Assembly: GCF_900112675.1 (NCBI RefSeq)
Contig: NZ_FOMQ01000016.1
Span: forward strand, 1-64,000
Source: Paracidovorax konjaci
GTDB taxonomy: Bacteria > Pseudomonadota > Gammaproteobacteria > Burkholderiales > Burkholderiaceae_C
Reading direction: 5' to 3'
DNA: 64,000 bases
Shown: positions 45,023 to 55,747 of the stretch, piece after piece
Position numbering within the stretch: the first letter of the stretch is position 1
Layout: each line of letters starts with the position of its first letter
Program-made: the position numbers and the translations under genes
Notes under the pieces: generated by a model
What the model was told of the DNA's origin: nothing
Seen by the model: only the letters and a program-made list of their open reading frames with translations
The model's database searches: none

Positions 45023-46762
45023 ATGTTGCGGGACACCTCCCTTCGGACCGCTCGACAACCCGCACCGGCAACGCGGAGCCCCTCCGGGGACACCGCGCTG
45101 TCCCGCCCGGCGCCGCGCTCCCGCACGGCGCCGGGCACCCCCGCCGGGCTGCCCGCCACGCCGAACCGCCCCCGCAGCAGTGCGGGCGGGCAGACGTCCG
45201 CGCCGCGCAATGCCCTGCCCCCGCCCCCGCAGCCCGGCGATTCACAGGCCCTCCAGGCGCCCGCATCCTCGGCGTCGCGGTCCGCCGCCGGGCACAGCCA
45301 GATCACGTCCTCGTTGCCGAGCCATGCAAGGTCGCTGCCGGCGGACGCCAGCCTCCAGGGATCGCCCGGCACCGCCACCGCCCCGCCGAAGCCGCCCCGC
45401 ACCACACTGCGCACCCTGCTGGCCCGGGAACGGCTGCAGGACGAAGCCCGGCAGATGTATGCAAGCTTGCCCGAGGGCGGCAAGGTCATGAAGCGGTTGA
45501 AGGAGCGCGCCGGCAGGCAGCAGCCCACCACGGTTTCGGACCGGTGGCGGGCGCGGCTGCAGGGTAAGCCGCAACCCATGGAAGGGCGCCGCAAAGAGGA
45601 CTTCAAGGCCCTGGTGCATGCCGACGTATCGTCCCTGACCCGCACGGGCCGTGTTCCCCCGCTGATGGCGGTCGATACGATCCGCATGGCCGCGCTGGAA
45701 GGCAGCCTGGCGAGCGGCACCCTGGAGACAGACCGGAAACTGCTGCTGGACACGCTCGACCAGGTGGCCGTCGAGCAGCTCTACCAGCGGCTGAACCTGA
45801 AAGTCACCCCCGGCACCCAGCCCCTCTTCACGGACAAGGACGTGATCGACAAACCCGTGCAGGCGGGCAGCGGCACTTTCAACAAGGTCTACGGAATGAA
45901 GCTCCGCAACGCGGGTGGCTCCGAGATCGACGGCATCTTCAAACCGCTCAACACCCGCGAGACCGGCTGCGTCGCCTATGTCAGCGGCATCCCCAAAAAC
46001 GACCCGCAGACCGCCATGCGCAACATCGCGACGGTGGCCTATGCGCGAAAGCTGGGCCTGCACGTGGTGGTGGACACGCGCCTGGCGGTGATCGATACCG
46101 GGCGCGGCCCCCTGGACCCCGACGTCGGCCTGATGATGGAACGCGCCCAGGGCCGGCCTGCAGCCCGTACCCCTCCACAGGTGTTCCGCAGGGCCGACGT
46201 GTGCGAGGAGTTGACCAAGCTGCAACTGCTCGACCACCTCACGGGGCAGGGCGATCGCCACGGCCACAACTACTTCATCCACATCGGCGCGGGCGGCCGG
46301 GCCAAAATCGCGGGCATCGACAACGACCAATGCTTCGGCAAGGACATCACCGACCCCGCCGGCATCCGGCCGGTCGAGGCCGACCCCATGACCTGGGTGC
46401 TGCGCGGCACCAACCTGCCGCCGGTGGTCGATGTCCGCATGGCGGGCGCCATCGACGCACTCACGCCGCAGGACATCCACGCGATGCTGAAGGACAAGCT
46501 CAACCCGGCCGAGATCGATGCGGCGATCCAGCGCCACCAGGGCGTCAAGGACCACATCGCCCGTCTGGAGGCTTCCGGCCGGGTCATCGACCCCGCAGAC
46601 TGGGGACGCGCCGACATCCAGCAACTGATGACCCGGGAGAACAGCTATGTGGGCAGTGCGCTGGCCAAAGCACAGCACAGGCAGGCCGGACAGGCGCAGG
46701 CACGCCAGCAGCAGGCCCAGGCCCGCGAGGACGCCGCGGCTCCGAACCACGAAACCTGGTGA
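45023..46762 (+). CDS. Candidate type III effector with PI3/4-kinase-like catalytic motifs
   Basis: A 579-residue protein. The first 130 residues are Pro/Ser/Ala/Arg-rich, consistent with a type III secretion signal; no Sec signal. The rest shows kinase landmarks in the right order: a glycine loop G282-S-G-T-F-N-K-V-Y290, a lysine K307 in GIFKPL like the IxKP strand of PI3/4 kinases and HipA, the catalytic loop D411-R-H-G-H-N416 in GQGDRHGHNYFI, and the metal-binding D433-N-D435 in AGIDNDQCFG. DRHxxN with a later D-x-D/F-G is typical of lipid-kinase-like rather than Hanks-type kinases. The C-terminus is Gln/Ala-rich. GGAGA at 45006-45010 precedes the ATG. Perfect PIP-box promoter upstream. 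I do not recognise a named effector family. Confidence 0.82.
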   Translation: MLRDTSLRTARQPAPATRSPSGDTALSRPAPRSRTAPGTPAGLPATPNRPRSSAGGQTSAPRNALPPPPQPGDSQALQAPASSASRSAAGHSQITSSLPSHARSLPADASLQGSPGTATAPPKPPRTTLRTLLARERLQDEARQMYASLPEGGKVMKRLKERAGRQQPTTVSDRWRARLQGKPQPMEGRRKEDFKALVHADVSSLTRTGRVPPLMAVDTIRMAALEGSLASGTLETDRKLLLDTLDQVAVEQLYQRLNLKVTPGTQPLFTDKDVIDKPVQAGSGTFNKVYGMKLRNAGGSEIDGIFKPLNTRETGCVAYVSGIPKNDPQTAMRNIATVAYARKLGLHVVVDTRLAVIDTGRGPLDPDVGLMMERAQGRPAARTPPQVFRRADVCEELTKLQLLDHLTGQGDRHGHNYFIHIGAGGRAKIAGIDNDQCFGKDITDPAGIRPVEADPMTWVLRGTNLPPVVDVRMAGAIDALTPQDIHAMLKDKLNPAEIDAAIQRHQGVKDHIARLEASGRVIDPADWGRADIQQLMTRENSYVGSALAKAQHRQAGQAQARQQQAQAREDAAAPNHETW

Positions 46763-46774
46763 GAAAGATCTCCG

Positions 46775-47392
46775 ATGACGAATGCCATCCCCCACGCGCC
46801 CGCTCCGGCCGGTGACGCAGCCCCCACCGCCCAGGCCCTGTTCGACGGCGAACACCTGCCCTTCCCGCCCCTGCCCGCCCCCCTGGCCGCATCGCTGCGC
46901 CCCCAGGGGCCGGCCTGGTTCGCCACCCGGCCCGTGGAGGCTTCGCCCTATGGCCTGGGCGCCTTTCTGGCCGAGGCCGAGGCCCGCCCGGACCTGCCCG
47001 AATACGCCCTGGTCGGCTTCGACGGGCACGGCACCAACAGCTGGGCGGTGCACTTCTACCGGGTCGCCCCGGGGATCGCGCTCTTCATCCAGTTGCCCTG
47101 GGGCGGGGCCTATACCGAGCCGGAGCCCGCGCGCGCGGAGATCGCCGAGGTCTTCGCGTGGGCCGGTGAACTGCAGGCCCGCGTGCAGCAGGCCGTGGAC
47201 GCCCGCAGGATTCCGGAGGGCATGCGGATCGAGATCGCCGCCAGCCGCTTCGGCCACGCGGGCTGGCGCTGGCTCGGCGCGCACCAGAATGCCGCCGCCG
47301 TCCCCTGGAACCCGCCGGGCGGCATGAAGGCCGCCACGCTGCGGGCCATCGACGGCGCCCTCGCGGGCCGGCCGGTGCTGCCCGTGGCCTGA
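46775..47392 (+). CDS. Unknown 205-residue protein downstream of effector
   Basis: Starts 12 bp after the kinase-like effector stop, with GAGAAAG upstream, and is probably in the same PIP-driven transcript. No family recognised. Low-complexity Pro/Ala N-terminus (about 40 residues), then a compact mixed alpha/beta region with YALVGFDGHGTNSWAVHFYRV and LFIQLPWGGAYTEPEPARAEI. No signal peptide or membrane segment. Its acidic character and position would fit a chaperone, a partner or a self-protection protein for the effector; it does not look like CesT. Confidence 0.65.
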   Translation: MTNAIPHAPAPAGDAAPTAQALFDGEHLPFPPLPAPLAASLRPQGPAWFATRPVEASPYGLGAFLAEAEARPDLPEYALVGFDGHGTNSWAVHFYRVAPGIALFIQLPWGGAYTEPEPARAEIAEVFAWAGELQARVQQAVDARRIPEGMRIEIAASRFGHAGWRWLGAHQNAAAVPWNPPGGMKAATLRAIDGALAGRPVLPVA

Positions 47393-47408
47393 CGCGCTCC
47401 GGGGCTCT

Positions 47409-48377
47409 TCAGGCCCAGAGCGCCACGGCAGCGGAGAAGCTCAGGAAGGCCAGCGCCGTAGACACCAGGATCACGCGGGCGATGCGCCCGGTGTGGGCGC
47501 CGAAGCGCTCCGCCAGCAGCGACACGTTGCTCGCGCTCGGCAGGGCCGCGGCCAGCACCAGCGCCGTGAGCGCCGGCCCGGACAGCGGCATGCCCAGCGC
47601 GACGGCCGCCGTGCCCAGCGCCCAGACCAGCAGCGGGTGCACCACCAGCTTGGCGAGCGCCGCGCCCACGCCGTCGCGCGGGCGCAGGGCCTCCTGCGGA
47701 TGCCGCGCCATGCCGGCGCGCGCCAGCACGCCGCCGATGGTGAACAGCGCCACGGGCGCCGCTGCATCCGCCAGCAGGCCCACGGTGCGGTCCAGCGGGC
47801 CCGGCAGGGACCACCGCAGCGCCGACGCGAGCGCGCCCAGCGCGATCGACCAGGGCATGGGGTTGGCCGCCATGCCGCGCAGCGCCCGGCCCAGCGCCGC
47901 CCGCGCGCCCTCGGAGCCCGGCGCGCCGCCGCCGGCATCCAGGCGGGACAGACCCACGCAGACCGCCGTGGTCACCACCATGTCCAGCAGCATCGTGAGG
48001 ATCACCGGGCCCGCCGCGGCCGGCCCCAGCAGCGCCACCAGCAGCGGGACGCCCATGAAGCCGGTGTTCGGGAACGCCGTCACCAGCGCGCCGAAGGCCG
48101 CGTCGTTCCACCCCAGGCGGCGGCGCGTGAGGGCCACGGCGGCGGCCACCAGCAGCAGCCCGCTGGCGAGGTACACGCCCGCCGCGGCCGGGTCCAGCAG
48201 CTCGGCGATGGGCGTGCGCGCACCGAAGCGGAACAGCATGCACGGCAGCGCGAAGAACAGCACGAAGGCGTTGAGCCCGGGGATCGCCGCGAGCGGCAGC
48301 AGGCCGGCGCGCGTGGCGAGGTAGCCGCACAGCACGAGCGCGAAGAAGGGGAAGGTGATGGCCAGGACGGAAAGCAC
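47409..48377 (-). CDS. AEC-family (auxin efflux carrier-like) transporter
   Basis: A 322-residue membrane protein with about ten helices arranged in two halves. FPFFALVLCGYLATRAGLL at the start, FPNTGFMGVPLLVALLGP in the middle of the first half and AALPSASNVSLLAERFG in the second half are the AEC signatures. GTG 48377 is used because no ATG lies before the first helix. Bacterial members export malonate, malate or similar acids; this substrate is unknown. Convergent with the gene after the effector. Confidence 0.9.
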   Translation of the reverse strand: MLSVLAITFPFFALVLCGYLATRAGLLPLAAIPGLNAFVLFFALPCMLFRFGARTPIAELLDPAAAGVYLASGLLLVAAAVALTRRRLGWNDAAFGALVTAFPNTGFMGVPLLVALLGPAAAGPVILTMLLDMVVTTAVCVGLSRLDAGGGAPGSEGARAALGRALRGMAANPMPWSIALGALASALRWSLPGPLDRTVGLLADAAAPVALFTIGGVLARAGMARHPQEALRPRDGVGAALAKLVVHPLLVWALGTAAVALGMPLSGPALTALVLAAALPSASNVSLLAERFGAHTGRIARVILVSTALAFLSFSAAVALWA

Positions 48378-48591
48378 GCGGCATTCTCGCAGCGCGCCCG
48401 GGGCGGGCCCGCGCTCCGGGGCCTGTAGGACGCTGCCGCGTCGGGGCCCGCGCCGCCGCCCGCGGGAACCCCGGTTCCGGACCGCCCCGTTATCATCGGC
48501 ACCCGCTTCCCGGGCCGGCGCTCTCCAGCCGCCCGGAGCCTTCCGTCGCCCAGCCCTCCCGTCCGTTCGCCCGCCCGCCGCCCCTGCCCGC

Positions 48592-50658
48592 ATGTCCGCC
48601 GGTCTCAATCTCGCCCAGCTCCAGGCCGTCCACTACACCGAGGGGCCGTGCCTCGTGCTGGCGGGCGCGGGCTCGGGCAAGACGCGGGTGATCACGCACA
48701 AGATCGGCCGCCTGATCGAGCTGGGGCTGGAGCCCCGCCGCATCGCCGCCATCACCTTCACGAACAAGGCCGCCGCCGAAATGCGCGAACGCGCGCAGGG
48801 CCTCATCGGCCGCGCGGCGAAGGAGGTGCTCGTGTGCACCTTCCACGCCCTGGGCGTGCGCATGGTGCGGGAAGACGGCCACGTGCTGGGCCTCAAGCCC
48901 CAGTTCAGCATCCTCGATGCCGACGACGTGACCGGCATCATCAAGGATGCCGCCGGCGGCACCACCGATGTCGCGACCGCGCGCCAGTGGCAGTGGACCA
49001 TCAGCAACTGGAAGAACGCGGGCCTGGACAGCGCCGCCGCGCTAGCCCAGGCGCGGGACGACAACGAGCGCAGCATCGCCGTCATCATGCAGCGCTACGA
49101 GGAACGCCTCACCGCCTACCAGAGCGTGGATTTCGACGACCTCATCGGCATGCCGCTGCGCCTGCTGCGCGACTTCCCCGAAGTGCGCGCCAAGTGGCAG
49201 CAGGCGCTGGGCCACGTGCTGGTGGACGAATACCAGGACACCAACGCCACGCAGTACGAGCTGCTCAAGCTGCTGGTCGGCGAGCGGGCCCGCTTCACGG
49301 CCGTGGGCGACGACGACCAGTCGATCTACGGCTGGCGCGGCGCCACGCTGGACAACCTGAAGAAGCTGCCGGTGGACTTTCCCCAGCTCAAGGTGATCAA
49401 GCTGGAGCAGAACTACCGCTCCACCTCCGCCATCCTGCGGGCGGCCAACAACGTCATCCAGCCCAACCCCAAGCTCTTCCCGAAGACGCTGTTCTCCGAA
49501 CTCGGCGAGGGCGAGCCCGTGCGCGTGGTCGATTGCGACAACGAGGAGCACGAGGCCGAGCGCGCCGTGGCCCGCATCCAGAGCCTGCGCGCCGCGGCCA
49601 ATCCGCCGCCCGCCTGGAAGAGCTTCGCCCTGCTCTACCGCGCCAACCACCAGGCCAAGCCGTTCGAGAAAGCACTGCGCCGCGCCAACGTGCCCTACAA
49701 AGTCTCGGGCGGCACGAGCTTCTTCGACCGCGCGGAAATCAAGGACCTGTGCGCCTGGTTCCGCCTGTGGATCAACAACGACGACGATCCGGCTTTCCTG
49801 CGCGCCATCACCAGCCCCAAGCGCGGCATCGGCCACACGACGCTGGGCGCGCTGGGCGAGTTCTCCAGCAAGCACAAGCTCAGCATGTTCGGCGCGCTTT
49901 TCAACGGCATGCTGCCCGCGGCGATCCCCAAGCGCGGGCTGGACGGCCTCATGGAGTTCGGCCGCGCGATCAACGACCTGGAATACCGCGCCCGGCACAC
50001 GCACGGCGCGGAGGATTCGCGCACGTTCCTGACCGACTGGCTCAAGGAGATCGGCTACGAGCAGCACCTCTACGAGGGCGAGGAGAGCGAGACCGTCGCC
50101 GCCGCCCGCTGGAGCAACGTGCTGGAGTTCTGCGACTGGATGGCCCAGCGCGCGGGCGGGCAGATCGAGGACGCGGCCGGCGCCGTGGTCGCCAAGGAGA
50201 CCAAGAGCCTGCTGGAAGTGGCGCAGACCATCGCGCTGCTGTCCACCATCAGCGAGCGCGAGAAGGACCAGGACGTGGTCACGCTCTCCACGCTGCACGC
50301 GTCCAAGGGCCTCGAATGGCCGCACGTGGTGCTCGTGGGCGTGACCGAGGGCATGCTGCCCTTCAAGCTCGATGACGACGGCGGCCGCCAGCAGAAGGTG
50401 AGCGACGACACCCTGCAGCGCCTGCAGGAGGAGCGCCGCCTCATGTACGTGGGCATCACGCGTGCCCAGCGCAGCCTGGCGGTGAGCTGGACCAAGCGCC
50501 GCAAGAAGGGCCGCGAGATGGTGGCCGTGCAGCCCAGCCGCTTCATCGCCGAGATGGGCCTGGACAAGAACACCGCGCGCGAAGACCCGCGCGAGAAGCT
50601 CAAGGCCCTGCGCGCAGAATTCGCCGCGCGCCGGGCGCAGACCCCCGCCACCCCATGA
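48592..50658 (+). CDS. rep: ATP-dependent DNA helicase Rep
   Basis: A 688-residue superfamily 1A helicase. LAGAGSGKTR (K30) at the N-terminus, ITFTNKAAAEMRER, VDEYQDTN, DDQSIYGWRGA, QNYRS, LSTLHASKGLEWPHV and RRLMYVGITRAQ are motifs Ia to VI. Length and N-terminus are closer to Rep than to UvrD. Rep moves 3'-5' on single strands and helps forks pass protein blocks. A -10-like TATCAT is at 48491-48496. Its stop overlaps the ATG of the next gene. Confidence 0.94.
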   Translation: MSAGLNLAQLQAVHYTEGPCLVLAGAGSGKTRVITHKIGRLIELGLEPRRIAAITFTNKAAAEMRERAQGLIGRAAKEVLVCTFHALGVRMVREDGHVLGLKPQFSILDADDVTGIIKDAAGGTTDVATARQWQWTISNWKNAGLDSAAALAQARDDNERSIAVIMQRYEERLTAYQSVDFDDLIGMPLRLLRDFPEVRAKWQQALGHVLVDEYQDTNATQYELLKLLVGERARFTAVGDDDQSIYGWRGATLDNLKKLPVDFPQLKVIKLEQNYRSTSAILRAANNVIQPNPKLFPKTLFSELGEGEPVRVVDCDNEEHEAERAVARIQSLRAAANPPPAWKSFALLYRANHQAKPFEKALRRANVPYKVSGGTSFFDRAEIKDLCAWFRLWINNDDDPAFLRAITSPKRGIGHTTLGALGEFSSKHKLSMFGALFNGMLPAAIPKRGLDGLMEFGRAINDLEYRARHTHGAEDSRTFLTDWLKEIGYEQHLYEGEESETVAAARWSNVLEFCDWMAQRAGGQIEDAAGAVVAKETKSLLEVAQTIALLSTISEREKDQDVVTLSTLHASKGLEWPHVVLVGVTEGMLPFKLDDDGGRQQKVSDDTLQRLQEERRLMYVGITRAQRSLAVSWTKRRKKGREMVAVQPSRFIAEMGLDKNTAREDPREKLKALRAEFAARRAQTPATP

Positions 50659-51137
50659 AGATGCCCCCCACCGGTCCGGCGCCGTCGCGCCTCGCCATCG
50701 CCTGCACCCTCGCGGCCCTCGCCTGCGCGGCCTGCGCTCCCGTGCCCCCGCGGGCCGCCGCACCGTCCGCGCGCACGGCCTCCACCGCGGGCTGCCCCGG
50801 CGCGGAGGACACCACGCACCGCCAGCTCATCGGCACCTGGACCGCCGAGGTGCAGGGCGGCGCCGCCGCGCGCATTGCGCTGCGGCCGCACCCCGAGCTG
50901 GCACAGAGCGTGCGGGGCACGGTGGAACGCGGCGGCACCACGGCCCAGGCGGCCGGCGACGTGGACGACGGCGACCTCACGCTGGAGGAGTCGGAAAACG
51001 GCAAGAACATCAGTGCCACCTGGATCGGCCGGGTGGTGGACGGCAGTTGCGGCAAGGAGATCCGCGGAACATGGACACACGCTCAAGACAACCGACCCCT
51101 TCCCTTCGTGCTGCGCAAGCAGGCCGGCTCACCATGA
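50655..51137 (+). CDS. Small lipoprotein of unknown function
   Basis: A 160-residue protein. Signal with lipobox near residues 20-27 (LALACAACAP), then an Ala/Pro linker and a beta-rich domain of about 100 residues (LIGTWTAEVQGG, LTLEESENGKNISATWIGRVV, IRGTWTH) resembling lipocalin-like small outer-membrane proteins. Start overlaps the rep stop (ATGA) and stop overlaps the pldA start (ATGA). Co-translation with pldA suggests an outer-membrane role. Confidence 0.82.
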   Translation: MKMPPTGPAPSRLAIACTLAALACAACAPVPPRAAAPSARTASTAGCPGAEDTTHRQLIGTWTAEVQGGAAARIALRPHPELAQSVRGTVERGGTTAQAAGDVDDGDLTLEESENGKNISATWIGRVVDGSCGKEIRGTWTHAQDNRPLPFVLRKQAGSP

Positions 51138-52312
51138 GGGCGCCCGTCCGCATGGGCGCGCTGGCCCTGGCGCTCTGCGCGCCGGCAGGCGCCGCCTTCG
51201 CCCAGAACGCACCGCCGGCCGGCGCTCCCGCCGCAGCCGCGGGCGAGGCCTGGCGGCGCTGCACCGCGCTCGGCAGCAGCGAGGCACGCCTCGCCTGCTT
51301 CGACCAGTGGGCCGGCCAGCAGGTGTGGCAATCGCCATCCGCCTCGGCATCGGCCGCCGGGGCCGCGCCGGCCAGCAGCAATGCGCCGACCACGCCCGTG
51401 GACACCACGCTGCCCGCCACGCGCGTCATCGACGTGGCCCAGGTCGAGGGGTGCCGCGACGACCAGTACAGCACGCTGTCGCGCTTCTGGGAACTCGAAT
51501 CGGGCAGCGACTGCGGCACCTTCCGCTTCCGCGGCTACCGGCCCATCTCGATCTCGGTCGTGACCTCCGACACGGTGAACCGCCAGCCCACGTCGCCGGC
51601 ACCCGACCACACCGCGGCGTCGGCCGTGAACTACCGCACCACCGAGAACCGCATCCAGCTCTCGGTGCGCACCAAGATCGCGCAGGGGCTGCTCACGCAG
51701 GGCCACCCGACGCTCAAGGATTCGGTGTGGGTGGGCTACACGCAGCAGTCGTACTGGCAGCTCTTCAGCCCCGACATCTCGCGCCCCTTCCGCGCCACCG
51801 ACCACGAGCCGGAAGTGATGTACGTCTACCCCACCGACGCCAAGCTGCCCTTCGGCTGGCGCTGGCGCTACAGCGGCATCGGCCTGGTACACCAGTCCAA
51901 TGGCCAGAACCTGCCGCTCTCGCGCAGCTGGAACCGCGTGTACCTCATGACCGGCATGGAGCTGGACAACCGCTGGACCGTGACGGCACGCGCCTGGAAG
52001 CGCATGAAGGAAGGCGCGGACGGCGACGACAACCCGGACATCATCGACTACATGGGCCGCGGCGAAGTGCAGGTGGGCTGGAACTACGACCGCGACAACA
52101 CCCTGTCGCTGACGGCCCGCAATTCGTTCGCCTCGACCGGACGCGGCTCGCTGCGCCTGGAATGGCTGCGCGCCGTGGGCAAGGACCTGGGCGGCATCAA
52201 GAGCAACCTGCGCTTCCACACCGCGCTCTTCAGCGGCTACGGCGACACCATCACCGACTACAACCGCAAGCGCACGGTGCTGAGCGTGGGCCTGAGCCTC
52301 GTGGACTTCTGA
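51134..52312 (+). CDS. pldA: Outer-membrane phospholipase A1
   Basis: A 392-residue protein with a signal peptide (residues 1-24, ending AAFA), an N-terminal extension of about 100 residues with paired cysteines, and a 12-strand barrel. The OMPLA catalytic residues are H253 and S255 in LVHQSNGQ and N267 in SWNRVY; spacing (2 and 14) equals that of the E. coli enzyme. It degrades misplaced outer-leaflet phospholipids as a calcium-dependent dimer. A strong hairpin follows the stop at 52335-52364. Confidence 0.95.
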   Translation: MRAPVRMGALALALCAPAGAAFAQNAPPAGAPAAAAGEAWRRCTALGSSEARLACFDQWAGQQVWQSPSASASAAGAAPASSNAPTTPVDTTLPATRVIDVAQVEGCRDDQYSTLSRFWELESGSDCGTFRFRGYRPISISVVTSDTVNRQPTSPAPDHTAASAVNYRTTENRIQLSVRTKIAQGLLTQGHPTLKDSVWVGYTQQSYWQLFSPDISRPFRATDHEPEVMYVYPTDAKLPFGWRWRYSGIGLVHQSNGQNLPLSRSWNRVYLMTGMELDNRWTVTARAWKRMKEGADGDDNPDIIDYMGRGEVQVGWNYDRDNTLSLTARNSFASTGRGSLRLEWLRAVGKDLGGIKSNLRFHTALFSGYGDTITDYNRKRTVLSVGLSLVDF

Positions 52313-52334
52313 CGCGCTGCCATCGCTTCAGGCG

Positions 52335-52364
52335 CCGAAGGGCCGGGCCATCCCGGCCCTTCGG
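52335..52364 (+). terminator. Strong hairpin after pldA
   Basis: CCGAAGGGCCGGG (52335-52347) pairs perfectly with CCCGGCCCTTCGG (52352-52364) across a CCAT loop. No U-tract follows, so it may terminate weakly or protect the 3' end. Confidence 0.6.
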
Positions 52365-52483
52365 CCTTGGGGCGGGCGATGGCCCGGCCGTGCGCAGTCC
52401 CACCGTGTGGAGCACCGGCGGCGCGGCGCGCGCAGCCGCGCGGCCGCCATCACATCCCGTTACCCTTTGACCACCCTGGCGGG

Positions 52484-52512
52484 TTGAAGCCCCCAGGCTG
52501 CGCCGACACAAT
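52484..52512 (+). promoter_or_regulatory. Candidate sigma70-type promoter
   Basis: TTGAAG (52484-52489), 17 bp, CACAAT (52507-52512). It lies in the 360-bp gap 52313-52672, otherwise without a gene, and would drive the gene at 52673 with a leader of about 150 nt. Confidence 0.4.
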
Positions 52513-52672
52513 GGCACGCGCGGCCGTTTCCATCCCTCTGGCGCCGCATCCCCAGCCCCGGCAGGCCGCACAGGCCCATTGCCCCGCGTGGAAAAGAGCG
52601 GTCTTTCCGCCGTTTTACGCGCCATCGCCGAGCACGGGGCCGCTCGACAATGCCCGCTCGGAGGTCGTCACC

Positions 52673-53071
52673 ATGGACATGCAATATCAGCTCAAGGCCG
52701 GCGCGTACTACCTGTACGACATGCGCGAGGCCCCCAGCGCCGCCACCGGCGAGCGCCGCTTCAAACTCAAGACCGATACGGTGGCCATCGCATTCGACCA
52801 GCACACGGGCGAGGTCCACCAGCACGGCACGCCCACGCGCATCACCTCGTGGGCCAACAACACGCGCCGCCGCCTGCGGGCCGCGGGCGCCTTGCAGGCG
52901 GCCAACGACATCGTGGTCGTTTCGGGCCCGCTGCCCGTCGAAGAGCTGAACAAGTGCCTCTGGATTTCCGGCTACTGCCGCCGCATGTTCTCGCGCCTCG
53001 CGAGCCTGCCGCACGGCAAGCTGCAGCGCAGCGCGGGCTCGCAGTCGGGGCCGTACCGCAAGGCGGCATAG
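52673..53071 (+). CDS. Conserved-looking hypothetical protein, 132 residues
   Basis: No family recognised. GGAGG at 52660-52664 gives a good start at ATG 52673. The sequence begins MDMQYQLKAGAYYLYDM; the body is basic with RITSWANNTRRRLRAAGALQAANDIVVV and a CLWISGYCRRMFSRL segment. No signal peptide or membrane helix, so probably cytoplasmic. It stands alone between pldA and the convergent usp gene. Confidence 0.65.
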   Translation: MDMQYQLKAGAYYLYDMREAPSAATGERRFKLKTDTVAIAFDQHTGEVHQHGTPTRITSWANNTRRRLRAAGALQAANDIVVVSGPLPVEELNKCLWISGYCRRMFSRLASLPHGKLQRSAGSQSGPYRKAA

Positions 53072-53167
53072 CGAGGGGCGCCCTCCGAGGCGCTGAACGC
53101 TGAGGCACCGCGCCGTTCAGGCACCGCGCCCATGCGCAGGCTGCGGGCCGTCTCTGGCCTTCTTTCT

Positions 53168-54969
<1,802 letters not shown>

Positions 54970-54980
54970 CACGCAGGCGA

Positions 54981-54997
54981 CCGGGGCCGGGCCCCGG
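54981..54997 (+). terminator. GC-rich hairpin after tgt
   Basis: CCGGGGC, CGG loop, GCCCCGG; 12 bp after the tgt stop. No U-tract, so termination is uncertain. Confidence 0.35.
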
Positions 54998-55036
54998 CCT
55001 ACGCCCCGCGGGCCGGCCAGGGCCTACGATGCGCCC

Positions 55037-55726
55037 ATGCTGACCGTCCACCACCTCGAAACCTCCCGCTCCCAGCGCGTGCTCTGGCTCCTCGAAGAGC
55101 TGGGCGTGGCCTACGACATCCGCCGCTATGCGCGCGACCCGCGCACGCGCCTCGCGCCGCCCGAGCTCAAGCGCATCCACCCGCTGGGCAAATCGCCCGT
55201 GATCGAGGACGGCGGCGAGGTGATCGCCGAGTCCGGCGCGATCATCGAGCACATCGCCGAGCGCTACGGTGCCGGCGCCCCGGGCGAGCTGGCGAACCTC
55301 GTGCCGCGGCCCGGCACGCCGGAGCACCGGCAGTGCCGCTTCTGGATGCACTACGCCGAGGGCTCGCTCATGAACTGGCTCGTGATGAAGCTGGTCTTCA
55401 AGACCCTGCCCACGCAGCCGATGCCGTTCTTCGTGCGGCCCATCGCATACGCCATCTGCGGCAAGGCGCAGAAGAAGCTGGTGGACCCGAACCTCGCCAC
55501 GGCCCTGGCCTTCATGGAAGAGCACCTCTCGCGCAACGCGTGGTTCGCGGGCGATGCGATCAGCATCGCCGACTTCCAGATGAGCTTCGCGGTGGAGGCC
55601 GCGCTCTCGCGCACCAGCGGTGCGGGCGAATTCACCGCCGTGCACGCCTGGCGCGACCGCGTCAACGCGCGGCCCGCCTACCAGCGCGCGATCGCGCAGG
55701 GCGGGCCGGTGGTGATGGGCGCCTGA
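55037..55726 (+). CDS. Glutathione S-transferase family protein
   Basis: A 229-residue GST. HHLETSRSQRVLWLLEELG (residues 5-23) has the Ser of the N-domain, then HPLGKSPVIEDGG with cis-proline and AESGAIIEHIAERYG. The C-domain has DAISIADFQMSFA as the N-capping box. It resembles the Gst3/URE2-like bacterial subgroup. TACGAT at 55025-55030 lies six bases before the ATG; no ribosome site, so leaderless expression is possible. Confidence 0.92.
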   Translation: MLTVHHLETSRSQRVLWLLEELGVAYDIRRYARDPRTRLAPPELKRIHPLGKSPVIEDGGEVIAESGAIIEHIAERYGAGAPGELANLVPRPGTPEHRQCRFWMHYAEGSLMNWLVMKLVFKTLPTQPMPFFVRPIAYAICGKAQKKLVDPNLATALAFMEEHLSRNAWFAGDAISIADFQMSFAVEAALSRTSGAGEFTAVHAWRDRVNARPAYQRAIAQGGPVVMGA

Positions 55727-55747
55727 ACCGGCGCTTCCCCCCTTTCG

